Source of the DNA: Maea johnstoni
Lineage: Eukaryota; Annelida; Polychaeta; Spionida; Magelonidae
DNA length: 64,000 nt
Reading direction: 5' to 3'
Assembly: GCA_963942565.1 (NCBI GenBank)
Contig: OZ012694.1
Coordinates: 29,238,376-29,302,375, forward strand
Part shown: one piece after another, positions 25,255 through 63,665 of the stretch
How positions within the stretch are numbered: position 1 is the first letter of the stretch
How the letters are laid out: each line of letters begins with the position of its first letter
The notes under the pieces: generated by a model
What the model was told of the DNA's origin: nothing
The model's database searches: none
Seen by the model: the letters and a program-made list of their open reading frames with translations, nothing else
Translations under genes and position numbers: made by a program

Positions 25255-25760
25255 TGAATCTGGTAATCTGCATGTTGATGAAACAATGGTCACAAGCTAT
25301 TTTATGAAAATAGCATGCTGATCACGTGATAACATAACAGTCTGTTAACACATGGTTACTATATAAGTGGTCACATGACAGCATATGCTAATCACATGAT
25401 AATTTGTGATTGTCGAAACTACTTATGGGGATTTCATGATAGCCAATTCAATCAGAAGCTAACACACAGTAATTACACAATGTGGTGATCCCATGACCAT
25501 ATGTTTATCACACAAGCAAATGTGATCATAAAATAACTAATGGACATCATGTGGAAAGACAGTGATCACAAGAAGGATACATGGAAATCACAAGATTAAC
25601 GAACAGTGATCATATGGTGAACACAGTGATCACATGGAATACATGGTGATCACGATCACGTGATTGGCACGCAGATCACAAGATAACAGAATAGTGATCA
25701 TGAAGTGAACGCAGATCGCATGATTAAAACATGGTGACCATATGACTACACACAAGAAAC
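25255..25760. repeat. Degenerate GTGATCACATG-rich repeat
   Basis: Variants of TGATCACATG followed by short A-rich spacers recur more than a dozen times, about every 20-30 bp, across 500 bp. It is probably an old minisatellite inside the SMC3 3'UTR or spacer. Confidence 0.6.
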
Positions 25761-26002
25761 TATTCTCTTGGATTCATTTCAAACACGTCGAGGAATAAAC
25801 TAGTCTGTAACACTACATCTAATGAATTATCAATTTGAATACACTTACAATGCAAGTCAACATGAAATCTTAAATTGTGATAAAATAACAGCTACTTATT
25901 TTACAGCCAACTAAGTATAAAGCTCTGTATGAAGTATGGAGTAAAAACAATTACTTGACAGACAATGCGCACATGAGGAAAGCTAGTGGCTTAGAAAGAC
26001 CT

Positions 26003-26158
26003 CAGGGCTTGAAATTGAGATTTTTTCCAGGGAGCCCAAAGGCATCTTTATAAGCTTCATAAAGGTGCTGTGTATATCAAACAGTACATCTTTGGGCTCC
26101 CTGCAGAGATTTGAGGGAGCCGCAGGAGCAGCACGCACCCCCTAATTTCGAACCCTTG
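26003..26158. mobile_element. MITE of the CAGGGCTCGAAATT family
   Basis: The ends are CAGGGCTTGAAATTGAG and CTAATTTCGAACCCTTG, with GGGAGCC / GGCTCCC blocks inside. The flanks GACCT and GAGCT are consistent with a mutated 5-bp duplication. Confidence 0.6.
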
Positions 26159-27036
26159 AGCTGATTGTAAGAGTGGAATATCAGATCTTAGATGACCAAC
26201 AACAGGAAGCAAACAGTGAAGGCTTATGAAAGCTAACTCTGACAAAATCTTGATCTTGTCATATCATCTAGCAAGGTACTATTTACAGTATAAATGTCAA
26301 CCACTATCTCTATACATTAAATGGGCGACAGAAAAACATGAGTGTACAATCGGCTATGTTCCACTGTGTATTTTGATGCGATAAAAGGCAGTGGCTTCAA
26401 TATCATCTCTATTTAAAGAGCTTACAAGTTTTTTTTAACAGTTCATTCAATTATAAAACCCTCACAACAATAGAACGTTTGTAATGAAAATATATCCCTC
26501 TCAATATTCAGTGATACTACAAATTTTATAGAAAAAAAATCCTTAGTATGCCATACATGGTATTCAGACCTTCAACAGACAGAGATGATGCTACCAAGAT
26601 ATCAATACACATAAGACCTTTAACTATTGCTCAATATTGCCTAAAAAGATTGATGGATTCTTCAAATCTAGAGGACATTTACTTAACTTCTTCTTTGCAC
26701 TAAGTTTATTAGCACTGATTAGCAGTTAAATGAATACAATGAAGTATCATAATTTCCAAGATAAATGTATTCAATACATATAGCAGTTCTACTTATGACG
26801 GTTTGAACAAATACAAAGTGATAGATATTGCTATTCAAAAGGTCACAATAAAGTCTTTTTACAGATTTTATTGCACTTGTAGCCAAATCGGATGAGCAAG
26901 TATAAAAAATATTTTCATTTTTGTTCTGGAGTGGAATTGATAGCATGAAACAATTAGTGTTGTTTTCTTGACAAAATATTTCGTGGAGGTCTTTCTTGCT
27001 TGGGAATGCCTTGTTTTTTCTGGTACCCTTTTCAAT

Positions 27037-53307
<26,271 letters not shown>

Positions 53308-53460
53308 GGTGAAAGTCCTCTTTTACTAATCTCAACGCTTTATCCACTTTAAATGGATAATTGCCGTCAGCCAGGCAGGAATTTATGTTTGTTTGCAGGC
53401 TAAACCATGAAGATTACGGGAAAGCCAAATTTGCAATCAAAATGGCGGCAAAATGTGGTG
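53308..53460 (-). promoter_or_regulatory. SMC3: Likely SMC3 5'UTR and core promoter
   Basis: The ATG at 53305-53307 is preceded on the minus strand by a YY1-like GCCGCCATTTT (plus strand AAAATGGCGGC at 53439-53449), a common element just at or downstream of TATA-less start sites. AGATGGCGCT (minus, 53691-53700), a CTCF/YY1-like word, lies 250 bp further up. Motifs seen, role inferred. Confidence 0.4.
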
Positions 53461-53939
53461 GTCGCTTATGATCTCAATTATTGTTTTATTTACATCTGTT
53501 CAATTTCATTATAAAATCGAATCAAGGAAGTATTATGGTCAAGATTTATAATTGGCTTCTTCCACAAGAAGAATACTAGGAAAATCTTGCCCTTACACAT
53601 TTAAATCAACCATAAACAGATAAAAACAAAGATGGTATTGTAGCGACATCTATTGTCGAAAATATAAACTATAATGAAGACGCTTACAGCAGCGCCATCT
53701 TTAAATGATTAATCAAGTTAATGGCAGGCAGTACCACTTATTTCATGGCTGGAGGCCAAGGCAACTTTTTCAGCCCATGAAAAATATATATTTCTTAAAA
53801 AAATTATGATAACACAAAATACTACTTTTTAAACATCACAAGTATACCTAAATTCAAATTTTATTTATACAAATTAAGAGAAAATAATCTGATGCAGGGT
53901 AAAGGTGTTCGATTTAAAGTCTTGTATCAACCGAAGCGC

Positions 53940-54212
53940 TCACACAACCTTCCTCCCCTAGCAGGCCTGTACACACGGACACCATTTCAATCCCACGAGG
54001 GATATCCCAGAGCAGTTGGCAGCATATAGCGCACAAGCTCTAAGCACTGCCTTATTAATGCTAGGTACCCTTTTTGCAGTTGGGTAGACTGAGGCAATAT
54101 GGGATAAACTGTCTTGCCCAAGAACAGAAGAAAGTGCCCCGGCCAGGAATTGAACCAGCAACCTACTGATTACTAGTCCGACACCTAACCAACTGAGCTA
54201 CTTTGTCCCCAC
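53940..54212 (-). mobile_element. tRNA-derived SINE, family 2, with conserved central domain
   Basis: On the minus strand it begins GGGACAAAGTAGCTCAGTTG (A box), then GCTGGTTCAATTCC (B box) about 50 bp on, then a body with CTTGGGCAAGACAGTTTATC and ATTGCCTCAGTCTACCCAAC. The body text resembles the central domain shared by many invertebrate and vertebrate SINEs (Meta/Deu-like). This is a SINE, not a tRNA gene. Confidence 0.8.
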
Positions 54213-54514
54213 GTTTCTGTCCCCATATTTTCGACAGGGTTTCTCTATGTCCTAGTTCAGATAGTTTCATTCACTTGCTCTAGAAGTACATTTACTTCAC
54301 TTTGAAATTAAGTTTGCTTGAATAATAACCACACTTTCAGCTTATCAGAATAGTATTGGGTTATTTTGGTGCAGCAATGATTCCAGAGAACTTTTCTGCC
54401 ACAGTGATCTAAAAGTCAGACTAAAATAATGTAGTGCTTGTTGCTTCTGTGCATTGCTCCCATCTGGTGTCAGTCTTGGAAACTAATCCTTAGCAAGATC
54501 AAATAGGTCTAGGC

Positions 54515-54884
54515 TGTGATGCTAGTGACACACTCAAAATAATACAACTCCTAGTTTAGCACTCCACCAAAGTTGTGTGCTGTAAGGCACTATCTTGCAG
54601 GAACTCCAAACTTTCCATCCAGTTGCCCTAGCCTAGTTTAGTTAGCAGACATGCATGGTATTTACAAATCAAATGTACCTTTATTGATCAAGAAAACCTC
54701 ATTCGAGGTAAAACACTGTAAAATAGAAAACTGTGTTCATATCGAGGTCAGCTCAAGCAGCTAAGTTGAAGAAAACTTATATTTGAAACACCAAGAGTTC
54801 AGGGATTAGATAACTATTGTTAGAAAGGGGACAGAAGTGCTAAACTAGGAGTTGCATTATTTTGAGTGTGTCACCAGCATCACA
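54515..54884. mobile_element. 370-bp element with about 50-bp inverted ends
   Basis: TGTGATGCTAGTGACACACT on the left is answered by the inverse (TGTGATGCTGGTGACACACT) on the right, and similarity continues through CTCCTAGTTTAGCACT with about three mismatches. No clear target duplication; superfamily not assigned. Confidence 0.75.
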
Positions 54885-55840
54885 TATTACCATATTGAGG
54901 GTTGCGGTAAAATGGAAGATCGCCAACACCCCTACTTCATAAACATTTCCCCACCTTTACCCGCACTGTGCGCTTAATCGGGCGAATACGGTAAACCATT
55001 CATGCACCAAGCTTTCCTTCACAAGTCATGTCTGAATGCTGTGATGCTTGATATTACAATCCAGGAGTAAATCAGAAAAATAGGAGAGTTATCGGTTGAT
55101 TCAGATACACATTTCATCAACTTTTTTCAAATTGAAAAGTAACAATGCTTATATCAAGCAGAGTCCTTTACGCTGTTCACTTCAGTCATGACAATTAAAT
55201 GAACTTTCTCTTATACCTCACAGCAGAGAAATACATAACCTTGATCCGCAACCCCATAGGCACTGCATGCTAGCATCTGCGCCTCGGGTTACGCGGTGTA
55301 GCCTGGGGAAGTATTGGTCACGTGATTTTTTTGTAAGCATGCAGCAGAGAGACTGGCTGACCGACTGGCTGGCTGGGGGATGACATCCTATCTAGGTCAG
55401 ATAGGTTGCCAAGGAGATGGGGTCAGCAGGCAGCCAGGCTGGGGTACACAGGTTATCTATAACTCATAGTGGGAGGCAGCGAAATTTGATGATGCAAGCC
55501 CAGTGCCCACTCCCTGTCTAATACTCTCAGCTCACAGGTAATATTTCGGCAAGTCATATTTTACTGTTTTGTATAGGGAGAGTGTAAATCAAACACCTTA
55601 TAAATACTGGATGCTCATAATAAAAATACAAACAAAACACAACACTTTCATATATATCATACATTTGTTTATTCATTCAATTAGTTTCTATCTGAAAATA
55701 TTCCATGATCATCCAGCACAATAAAAATGACATCAAAATACCATAGACTATAGCAAAAATAACAGTTCATCTCAATCATTTTTCTTAAATCAACATCATA
55801 AAAGCCAAATGATGTTGTTTATATGACAAACAATTCTACC

Positions 55841-56010
55841 CAGTGTGTTAGCCAGGAATTAGAAACTGGATGCCCAAAATTGGCAATCCTAAAGTTTTAA
55901 GGCATCCTATTTTTCAAGGGAGACCCACAATATGCATATTACGACCATTAACATGTATTTACTTAATAAAATATGGCATAATATCCCTATACAATTCCAT
56001 CTCATTTATA
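55841..56010. mobile_element. hAT MITE family C, left-half fragment
   Basis: CAGTGTGTTAGCCAGGAATT, TGCCCAAAATTGGCAATC and CATTAACATGTATTTACTTA match family C; the right half is missing. Confidence 0.6.
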
Positions 56011-56537
56011 TTGGGGTGAAATAAATTCATTTAAATATTTGAGTGATAAACGTCGATAACAAATTCAGTGATGTCTCTCCCACAAATATTAGGCTTATCA
56101 ATATTTTATTCTCTAGCTCTACTCAAAATCATTTCTGATCCATATGACAGCCATAAAAGGGAACTCCAGGTATGAATGAGTTAAGGCCCACATAACCGTT
56201 CACACTACTTGAAAAGTATTTAGATTAGAGCAATCCATGTTCTCAGACATGTCCTATTCATGGGATATTTCAAATGAGGGTCTGAGAAACCATGTAATAC
56301 TTGCTTGGATTGAAATGCAAACCATTTCGGCAATACCAAAGTCCATGTGCTAGGATGATACCTGTTATCAAATGAGTTTGATGAGCCACAGCTGGCTGTA
56401 CTGAGATGAGAGATGAAATAAGGAACAAGTACTCAAATGTGTTTATATTGAAGTCTTAATAAAACATTTCAACACCCTTGAAGAAGTATTGGCATCATTT
56501 TCTTTTCAGTTAAAATGCATTTCTTGATAGCTACTTA

Positions 56538-56814
56538 CAGTGAAACCTCCAAGTTGAGATCACCTCAGGACCAGGTGTTTGTTCGCATCCGGGGATGTTC
56601 ACATCTCAGAGGTCTGTCCACAATTTATCAGGTACAAATGGGAATCTGACACAATACTGTGGAACACACATATGGCGCGTGTCCCAAATATAGCAAATTA
56701 GGGAGTTTTCGCATCATAGCGTATCTTTATGTTCGCGACAGTAGCCGCCGCTGACAGCGCCAGTACAGTAAGAAAAAACAGTACAGTAGGTGTTCACATT
56801 AGGAGGTTTCACTA
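56538..56814. mobile_element. mariner-like MITE, 277 bp, directly after the PDCD11 stop
   Basis: The ends CAGTGAAACCTCC and (inverted) TAGTGAAACCTCC are flanked by TA. It ends 56 bp from the stop codon at 56871, so it probably lies in the 3'UTR and would fold into a hairpin there. Degraded relatives occur near 10262-10520 and 38330-38410. Confidence 0.75.
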
Positions 56815-56870
56815 TATTATCAATTCCCTTGCATCCTCATGTATTATTGGTGGTGTCACCAATTGATGTT

Positions 56871-59800
56871 TCAAGATCTTTCCACTTTTGACTCAACATA
56901 TTCTACAGCCTTCTCCCGCACTCTCTCCACATTTTCCTCTGAGCCATGCTTCATTTCAAAGTCCATGTACTTCTTAAAGATGAACTTCATCTTTTTAGCT
57001 GATAGGTTCATATGGATCACTCGCTCGAACAGTTGCCTGGAAAACGAAATTGGATACAAAGTTTAGGAAACAAGCAATATATTTTATCTTCATTGTACTC
57101 AAGAGTCTGCTAATATCATGATTAAGTTTGTGAATGTATAGGATGAGTTTCTATGTTCGCTTACTGATAGCCGTTAAGTATCATAACTAAATTTTGTCAA
57201 AAATCTTAAAAATAAACAGTGATGTGGTTTGTTAATAAGAGGTTTGTTTTAAATACATATCAAAAGCATTTGTGTGGTGAACCTTGAATATGCATGCCAT
57301 GGTCATCTGAACATGATCAATGTCAGGAGTGATTTTTGGTGAGGTGGTTTATGTTAGCAACTTACTTGTATGATACAGATGACAAACGTAGACATTTTTC
57401 CCTGACCATTACTGTGATTTAGAACATTATTTTTGACAACTAGTTTGAAAACATGAATATCTAAACAAGTTTTAAACACGAATATCTCTTACCTGACTTG
57501 TTCTGTCTCTCCTTGCTTCAACACCATATCCATATAGATAGACCATAGATCAGTCCTCTTGGGGAAGTTACCAAGAATATTCTCGAACAGTGTCTTGCCT
57601 CTCTCAACTTCTCCATATTTAAACTCCATTTGGGCAAACTTTGAGATGACCTCAACATCTACAAAAGAAGCATAATTATTTCAACTATTTGAACAGGGAG
57701 TGAGAAATCAGGCAATTTACAAGTCTGAAGTGTGTGGATTGATACATTGACAATATATGGACTTAATAACAAAAATATCTAGAAGTACACAAAAAGAGAT
57801 GTAGGAGGAGGGGAGGACTAAAAAAAGAATGCAAATGATATATATCGAGTTTGAGGTGGTTTTAGAAATATTCTTAAAAGTTTCCTTCTTCATGCTGGAC
57901 TGCCTTTAAAGAGCAGACACATAATTTTAGAATAAAAGGTTCATTCTTTAAAATGAATTTCCTCCACAACTGAGAACAGAAGCATATTAGGGAAAATTAA
58001 AGAAAGAAGAGTCAAGCAGGGACGAAAAGCAGAGAATTATGAACCTATGTCAGAGTCAGCAAAAGTACGTTTTGAGTATATAGCAAAATAACAGTCGTGG
58101 CAGATTTAAATCTTGTGTTTGATACCTACAAGTGTTTAGCAGACTCTTTGTGCCTGCCATCTGTGTATCTGCAGCTTGTCAATCTATTTCTTTTAAATGA
58201 ATAACCCGGTAAAGTCCATCAATTCTATATATTGAATATGTGATATGTAGAACCTCATTCATTTAAAGCACTTACGATTTCTCTTATCCAAGCTTTTTAA
58301 ACTCCTCTGCATGAGATTCCTGGCTGATTCTGTGCGGGAGATTTTGAAATAAAATAACCCAAAACTGTTCCAGACATCTTTGTTGAGGCTGAATCTCTTG
58401 ACCATGGTATTATACAGTGCCTCCGCAGCCTGTAGAAGAAATGAAGAATGAAATACACGATATATTCCCTATTCTTTAAAGGGTTATTATGAATAACAAA
58501 ATGGTAGTCACCCTATTGTAGCAAAAAAGAAATAACACCATTCATCAGAAGCAAAACGAAACATATTGATGAATAAAGTCACCAACAAAGAATTAAATTT
58601 GATTTAATCCAATCGTGCCTATGTGATCCTCTTGTTATAGATATATGGAGTCTATGCCATCTTTGAAAATAATTTTGAAACTAAATAAGTTGGAAAGTAT
58701 GTGAAAGATGGTTGAGTTATATCTAATCCTTTAAATATTCTGAGAAATATGATTTTATTTGGAAGTATTGCACCTTATTAAGATGCAACAGGCATGAGTA
58801 AGGTGAATAGATATGAAAAAGTGGAAGAATATTATAACATTCAAGATAAAAAAGAAATCCTAGGACGCAGCCCCATAACAATTAACCCTTGTGCTGCTGG
58901 TGGTTATATTGGCCAATACAAAATAATGCAAAAATACTGAAAATTCAATGAAACCCTGGTATATGGGTACTCATCTGAGAGTACTCCCTTAGGGCTACCC
59001 AATGAGTACCAAGATGACAGGGTTTAGAAAAATCTTTGCATTCTTGCAATGTGGATGAAAGTAGCCTTAGCATTGGATGGGTTAAGTAGTATCTCCCTCA
59101 AGCTGTTGAGTGTCTGTTGAATATACTGGTCTCCCAGCAATTTGCTTACCTCATGTTTTTCTGAAGCCATGTAGATGTTGATGAGCTGGTTGTACGCATC
59201 GATGGCCTCCACATTCTGCACTGCTCTTTCAAACACGGCCTGGAGGGACTCGTTGCTACCATACATGTTCTCAAGATTCATAAACGCCACCCAGATGTTC
59301 ATCTTCTCCTGCTCCTCCCTACAATACATTAGAAAAAGTTGAAAGGATCTAGTGAGCTACTGTTCATGTTCTTAAAGTTCATAAATGCCACACAGATGTT
59401 CATCTTCACTTGTTCCTCCCTACAATACATTGAACAAAATTGAAAGGATCTTGTACAGGTTCATAAAGGTCACCAAGATATTCCTCTTCTCTTGTTACTC
59501 CCTACAATAAAATAAACGAAATTGGAAGGATCTAGCAAGCTTTAATTCATGTATTAACCCTTCTGCGGTTGGTGGCTAATTTTGCCAATACAAAATGATG
59601 CAAAAACGCTGAAAGATGACTGAAACCCTTGCATATTGGTACTCATCTAAGAGCACTCAGTGAGAGCTATCTAATGGATACCAACATGACAGCGTTTAGA
59701 TAGTTTACATAAATCTTTGCATCCTTGTGCTTTGGACATAAGTAGCCTCAGCATTGTTAGGTTTAAAAGTTCATAAACACCACCCAGATATTCGTCTTCT

Positions 59801-62800
59801 CTTGTTCCTCCCTAAAACATATCAAACACAATTGAGAGGATCTAGTGAGCTACTGTTCATGTTCTTAAAGTTCATATCCTTTGTATACAAATAAGCCTTA
59901 TTTCTCAATGCCTTTTTCATCAGAAAACAAATGAAAAACAAAACAAAATGTCACCCAATATACAAAGCTGCCTTTCTTACCTGAAGGAGATGGTTTTGAG
60001 GGCTCTCTCAGCGACCGAGCGTGCCTTTTCTATCTCTGCTGTCTGAAGATGGAAGGCCATGTAGCGCGTCCACACCAGGGAGCTGTTGGGGGACTCCAGG
60101 ACGAGCCGGTCAAACTCCTCGGCACTCTGCGGCTCATCGTTAGCTTCTACAAGCATCTTCTCTTTCTGAATCAGAGGAGAATGTATTCCATTAAGTACAC
60201 ATTGCCGGTTCGATTAAACCTTATTCCACTGGTGGATAATTTGGCCAAAACAAAATGATGCAAAAAAACAGAAAAATGACTGAAACCCTGTCTCCCGGGT
60301 GCTCATCTGAGAGAACTCAGCGAGAGCTTTCCAATGAATACAAACATGACAGGGTTTATATGGTTTTCAAAAATCTTTGCATCTTTGTGGTTTGGACGAA
60401 AGTAGCCTCAGCATTGGAAGGGTTAAGTACACATTGCAGTCACAACCTGTTAGTCACCGCTACCTGCCTGTTAAGTCTGATCTAGGATTCCTTTTTCGAA
60501 AAGACTTTTAGTCATAATAAAGGGTTATTTTCCTACAAAATCTAAATTGTTCCTTTTTTCAAACGAAGTTGTTTTCCAAATATAGAAAAATGTTATCCAG
60601 GCAAGATATTTAGGTCAATGGTGGGCAGGTTCATAAAAATCTCAAAGAACAAAATTAAAAAACAAAAACAAAAAAACAAACTAAAAAATGAATTAATCCT
60701 AAATGTAGATACTCCATTATGAAGTAAAAAGGGGTCTAGCCTAGTGACTTATGTGAAGGGTGGGCATGTTCACACAAACCTTATAAAGCATCTTCTCCTT
60801 TAGCTTCGCCTCTGCTATTTTTTCCTGTTTTGTCTTTTTCTGCGGCTGTTTTTCGGTTTCACTGTCTGAGTCCTCACTGTCGCTCTCTTTGTTGCTACTG
60901 GCAGTAGGCATGGTAAAACTGTCGTCCCAGCTAAAACCTGCTGACACAGATAAGCAGGGCTTCTTTCCTTGGCTAACTGCCAAATCTTTCACCTGAAATT
61001 CAAAAAGATTTATGAATATCAACTGCTTAAAGTTCAGAATATAATTTTCATCAAATGGGCTTTCATGCCAGGTGTTTAATAGGAGTTATACACTCTCATG
61101 AGTTATCCCCATGATTGAATTAAATTTGGCCCTTTATAGGCCAAATTGAGTAAAGATTTGAGTCAATAAGAATCATTCTAAATGATTTTCTAACCCAATG
61201 GTACAACAACTTTCCCCCATTTCTTAAACCAACAACAATCCATGTGTGCACCAACCAATCTACCTGATCCTTTTATGTTCAGATTCCCCATATGTCCATA
61301 TTTGGGAAAATATCTTGAGGAAAAGTGTTAATCACAACACAATCTACAACCTTTCTTCAATTAATTTGATTCTATTCTTATTTCATTTTCAAAACCTTAC
61401 TAGTTTAGCTGAACCTTTGCAAGGTAAACGTGAGGCACAAATGGTTTAGAAGAATACATATAAATTACTTATGTTTCACTGTTTGAGAAACAGACTTCCT
61501 TCAGAAAGGACCATAGACACAAATGCTAAATGAATGAATTGTTAAAATATTTACATCTGGCTTTGTCTCCTCATCCGACTCCTCCATTCCACTATCTTCC
61601 TCCTCCTGTCGCATTTTCTTCTCACCAGGGGGAGTGCCTGTGGAGGTCTTCCTCTTGCGCCCAGCCTTCTCCTCCCCACGTGTACGACCCTTAGACAAAG
61701 CAGGTATGCTCTCTGGAACACCAGTATCCTCCTCTAGGAGTGACAGTTCTACCTTATTCTCCTCACAGCTGCAATGGGAAGAGAGGTAAAGTTTCTCATT
61801 TCATTGTCTTGGCAAGCGGGGTGTCATCTGTACACCATAACACTCAGAATTCACACGCCAAGGCACCAAGATTTTTGTCAGTTTTATTGTGTAACTAAAA
61901 TGTCAGAATCAGCAAAATGTTTGACTGAGGGCTGTTGGTTGGATTAAAACAGTCATAACTACTTCCAACATTTACAAAAAGATGCTTAGAAATTGACATT
62001 TCTCCTTCAAATATTAACCATAAGTTTCTTTTGAAATTGACATTCCTCCTTCCAAATATCTACAAAAAGTGTCTTTCAAAATTGACATTTCTCCTTCAAA
62101 ACATTTACCAAAAGATGATTTGAAATTGAACATTTCTAATTCAAGTATTTACAAAAAGATGCTTTCAAAATTGACATTTCTTCTTAAAATATTTACCAAA
62201 CGATGCTTTAAAAATTCCACCTTCAAATATCAAAATTAACTTTCATCAGAGAGTTAAAACCACAGCCAATAGTCAGACCTTTTCTGAGGTTCTGCCGGAC
62301 TGATAAGGTTCAAAAGGAGACAAGACTCACCCCAAAACTTTAGCCGCGACCATCTTTCCAGAAAAGAACACCTCTGCTGGCTCCTTGATGAAATGCTTGG
62401 ATACTTTGCCGTACTTGGCCAGACCATCCAGTTTATGACCAATACTGAAATAAAAGAAGAGAGATCTAATTGAAAGGGCACAGAACACAAGAAAAACAAG
62501 CATGGTGGACAAGCTCTCAGATTGCTGACCTGTAGAAGAGGAAGGGTGACTTTGTGCTTCCAGTTTTAAAAGAGTAAGACAATAGGGAAAACATAATCTT
62601 TTGAGTGGTCAAAAAGCATCAATTCAAGACCATTTCTCATAATTTTCAAAGAGGTACATTCATAAGTGGATGATTAAGTATTATACAGCATTTTCACACA
62701 ATGTCAGAAAAAAATGGTATTTTGCAGTTTTGGATGAGAAGTTATTTAACCATCCTGGATGCCTCTCTCTACATATAATTTTGAACATGGACTAGATCAA

Positions 62801-63263
62801 ATATTTCTACATTACTTTCCTTTTACTTAGTTTAATGTTAACATAAGTGAATAGTATACAATGTAATTTCAGGAATAAACAAATAAGGTAAGTATCGCAT
62901 TACCTAAAAGCTTAATTCTCCTGCTATTGCAGTTATTAAGCTAATAGCATGATATTTGGTAGGAGTATATATTGTATTTTTAATAGGTTATGCTGTTAAT
63001 TATCATAAACCCTAAAAAAGTTGATATTTCACTAACATGATTTTCTCATAAACCAATATAGCTTCAAATTGAAAGTTTTTTTTTATCAATGTAGGGGAAT
63101 TCTGAGTTAATTTTCAGCAAAGATTAACAAGTATACCAACCTGATGTATATTCCATGAGTGGTACAGTTTTTGATAAAGCCTCTTACGACTTGGCCTGTT
63201 GTGATTTCAGAGGTTGACTGAATTTCTGGATCAATTATCTTGGTCCCCTTCACGGCACCAATC
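56871..63263 (-). CDS. PDCD11: PDCD11 / RRP5 ribosome-biogenesis factor, last nine exons (N-terminal part outside the window)
   Basis: Nucleolar protein needed for early pre-rRNA processing; normally a long row of S1 RNA-binding domains followed by HAT/TPR-like helical repeats. Exons in transcript order: 63141-63263, 62331-62444, 61555-61768, 60780-60992, 59981-60165, 59150-59318, 58276-58429, 57493-57658, 56871-57036, phases consistent. The first two encode an S1 module ([49 protein letters not shown]). The next two are a charged linker with nuclear-type basic clusters (RKRKTS) and an acidic [11 protein letters not shown] run. The rest are HAT repeats: [97 protein letters not shown], ending [10 protein letters not shown]. 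Three introns contain TTAA-type MITEs and one holds decayed exon duplicates. Confidence 0.96.
58881..59091. mobile_element. MITE family B copy, inverted, PDCD11 intron
   Basis: It runs from TTAACCCTTGTGCTGCTGGT to GCATTGGATGGGTTAA with TTAA on both sides. It ends 58 bp from the donor of the exon at 59150-59318. Confidence 0.65.
59366..59880 (-). repeat. Three decayed tandem copies of the acceptor half of the PDCD11 exon at 59150-59318
   Basis: The text TTCATAAAC-CCACCCAGAT, TTCATCTTCT, TCCTCC|CTACAATACAT of the true junction (59318/59319) recurs with junction equivalents at 59419, 59501 and 59811, followed each time by AATTGAAAGGATCTAG-type sequence. Spacing is 101 and 82 bp, and 310 bp where a family B MITE (59571-59765) has been inserted. 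Confidence 0.85.
59571..59765. mobile_element. MITE family B copy inserted in the PDCD11 exon-duplicate array
   Basis: It runs from TTAACCCTTCTGCGGTTGGT to CTCAGCATTGTTAGGTTTAA. The left TTAA is intact; the right one is TTTAA. Confidence 0.6.
60216..60426. mobile_element. MITE family B copy with extended flanking repeat
   Basis: It runs from TTAAACCTTATTCCACTGGT to GCATTGGAAGGGTTAA. A 15-bp repeat TTAAGTACACATTGC occurs at 60191-60205 and 60423-60437, longer than the TTAA normally expected. Confidence 0.6.
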
Positions 63264-63440
63264 CTAAAACATGTGAAGCATACAGTGTAAATCATTTACA
63301 TGTATATAAAATGTGCAGGTTACAATGTTTTCATAATACACAGTTCCCATTTTCTACACATTTTTTTTATTCCAACTTGACACCCATATTCCTCTGAATT
63401 TATAGATTTCTCTATCATCTTAATTAGCCCATTCACTTGG

Positions 63441-63665
63441 GAGCTGGCCAAACAGTATAGAGCTAGAGCATCTCACTTCAACTTCACAGCCTCTCAATCC
63501 ACTTAAAGGTCCTGGCTTCAAATCTGGCTTGTAAGGCATGTTAGAAAGTTGCTAGTGACTAGGGGTAAGCCAGTGATTTTCCCATACTGTTTCGTCCAGC
63601 AGTAATAACTGGCTAGTCATGCTTTAGCGTCAATATGGCAGAAAAAATGGCATAAATGAAATTTC
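63441..63665 (+). mobile_element. tRNA-derived SINE, family 1
   Basis: A tRNA-like head with GGCTTCAAATC is followed by AAGTTGCTAGTGACTAGG, AAGCCAGTGATTTTCCCA, AACTGGCTAGTCATGC and CAATATGGCAGAAAAAATGG. It matches 41878-42085 and the tail fragment at 29967. Confidence 0.6.

Larger units (their letters stand above)
18992..27036. other. Convergent spacer: 3' ends of CCNJ and SMC3
   Basis: No coding exon was recognised. Both genes point into this 8-kb interval. Possible polyadenylation signals are AATAAA at 23361 (plus, CCNJ) and the inverse of AATAAA near 24703 (minus, SMC3), which would imply long 3'UTRs; neither is proven. The rest is MITEs (families A, B, D, hAT), a degenerate repeat with TGATCT...GATAGGA...ATGAC motifs (19060-20130), a poly-G tract (21646-21668) and a GATCACATG-rich block (25255-25760). 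Confidence 0.5.
53308..56870. other. Spacer between SMC3 and PDCD11 (SMC3 promoter plus PDCD11 3'UTR)
   Basis: No additional coding exon was recognised. It contains the SMC3 promoter patch, a tRNA-derived SINE (53940-54212), an inverted-repeat element (54515-54884), a family C fragment (55841-56010) and a mariner-like MITE (56538-56814). A reverse-strand AATAAA near 55667 could be the PDCD11 polyadenylation signal. A GC-richer CTGGCTG-repeat patch lies at 55340-55440. Confidence 0.5.

Noticed and set aside
54130-54212. tRNA gene on the minus strand
   Set aside because: The A and B boxes are present, but the acceptor and other stems do not close cleanly and the sequence continues into a SINE body.
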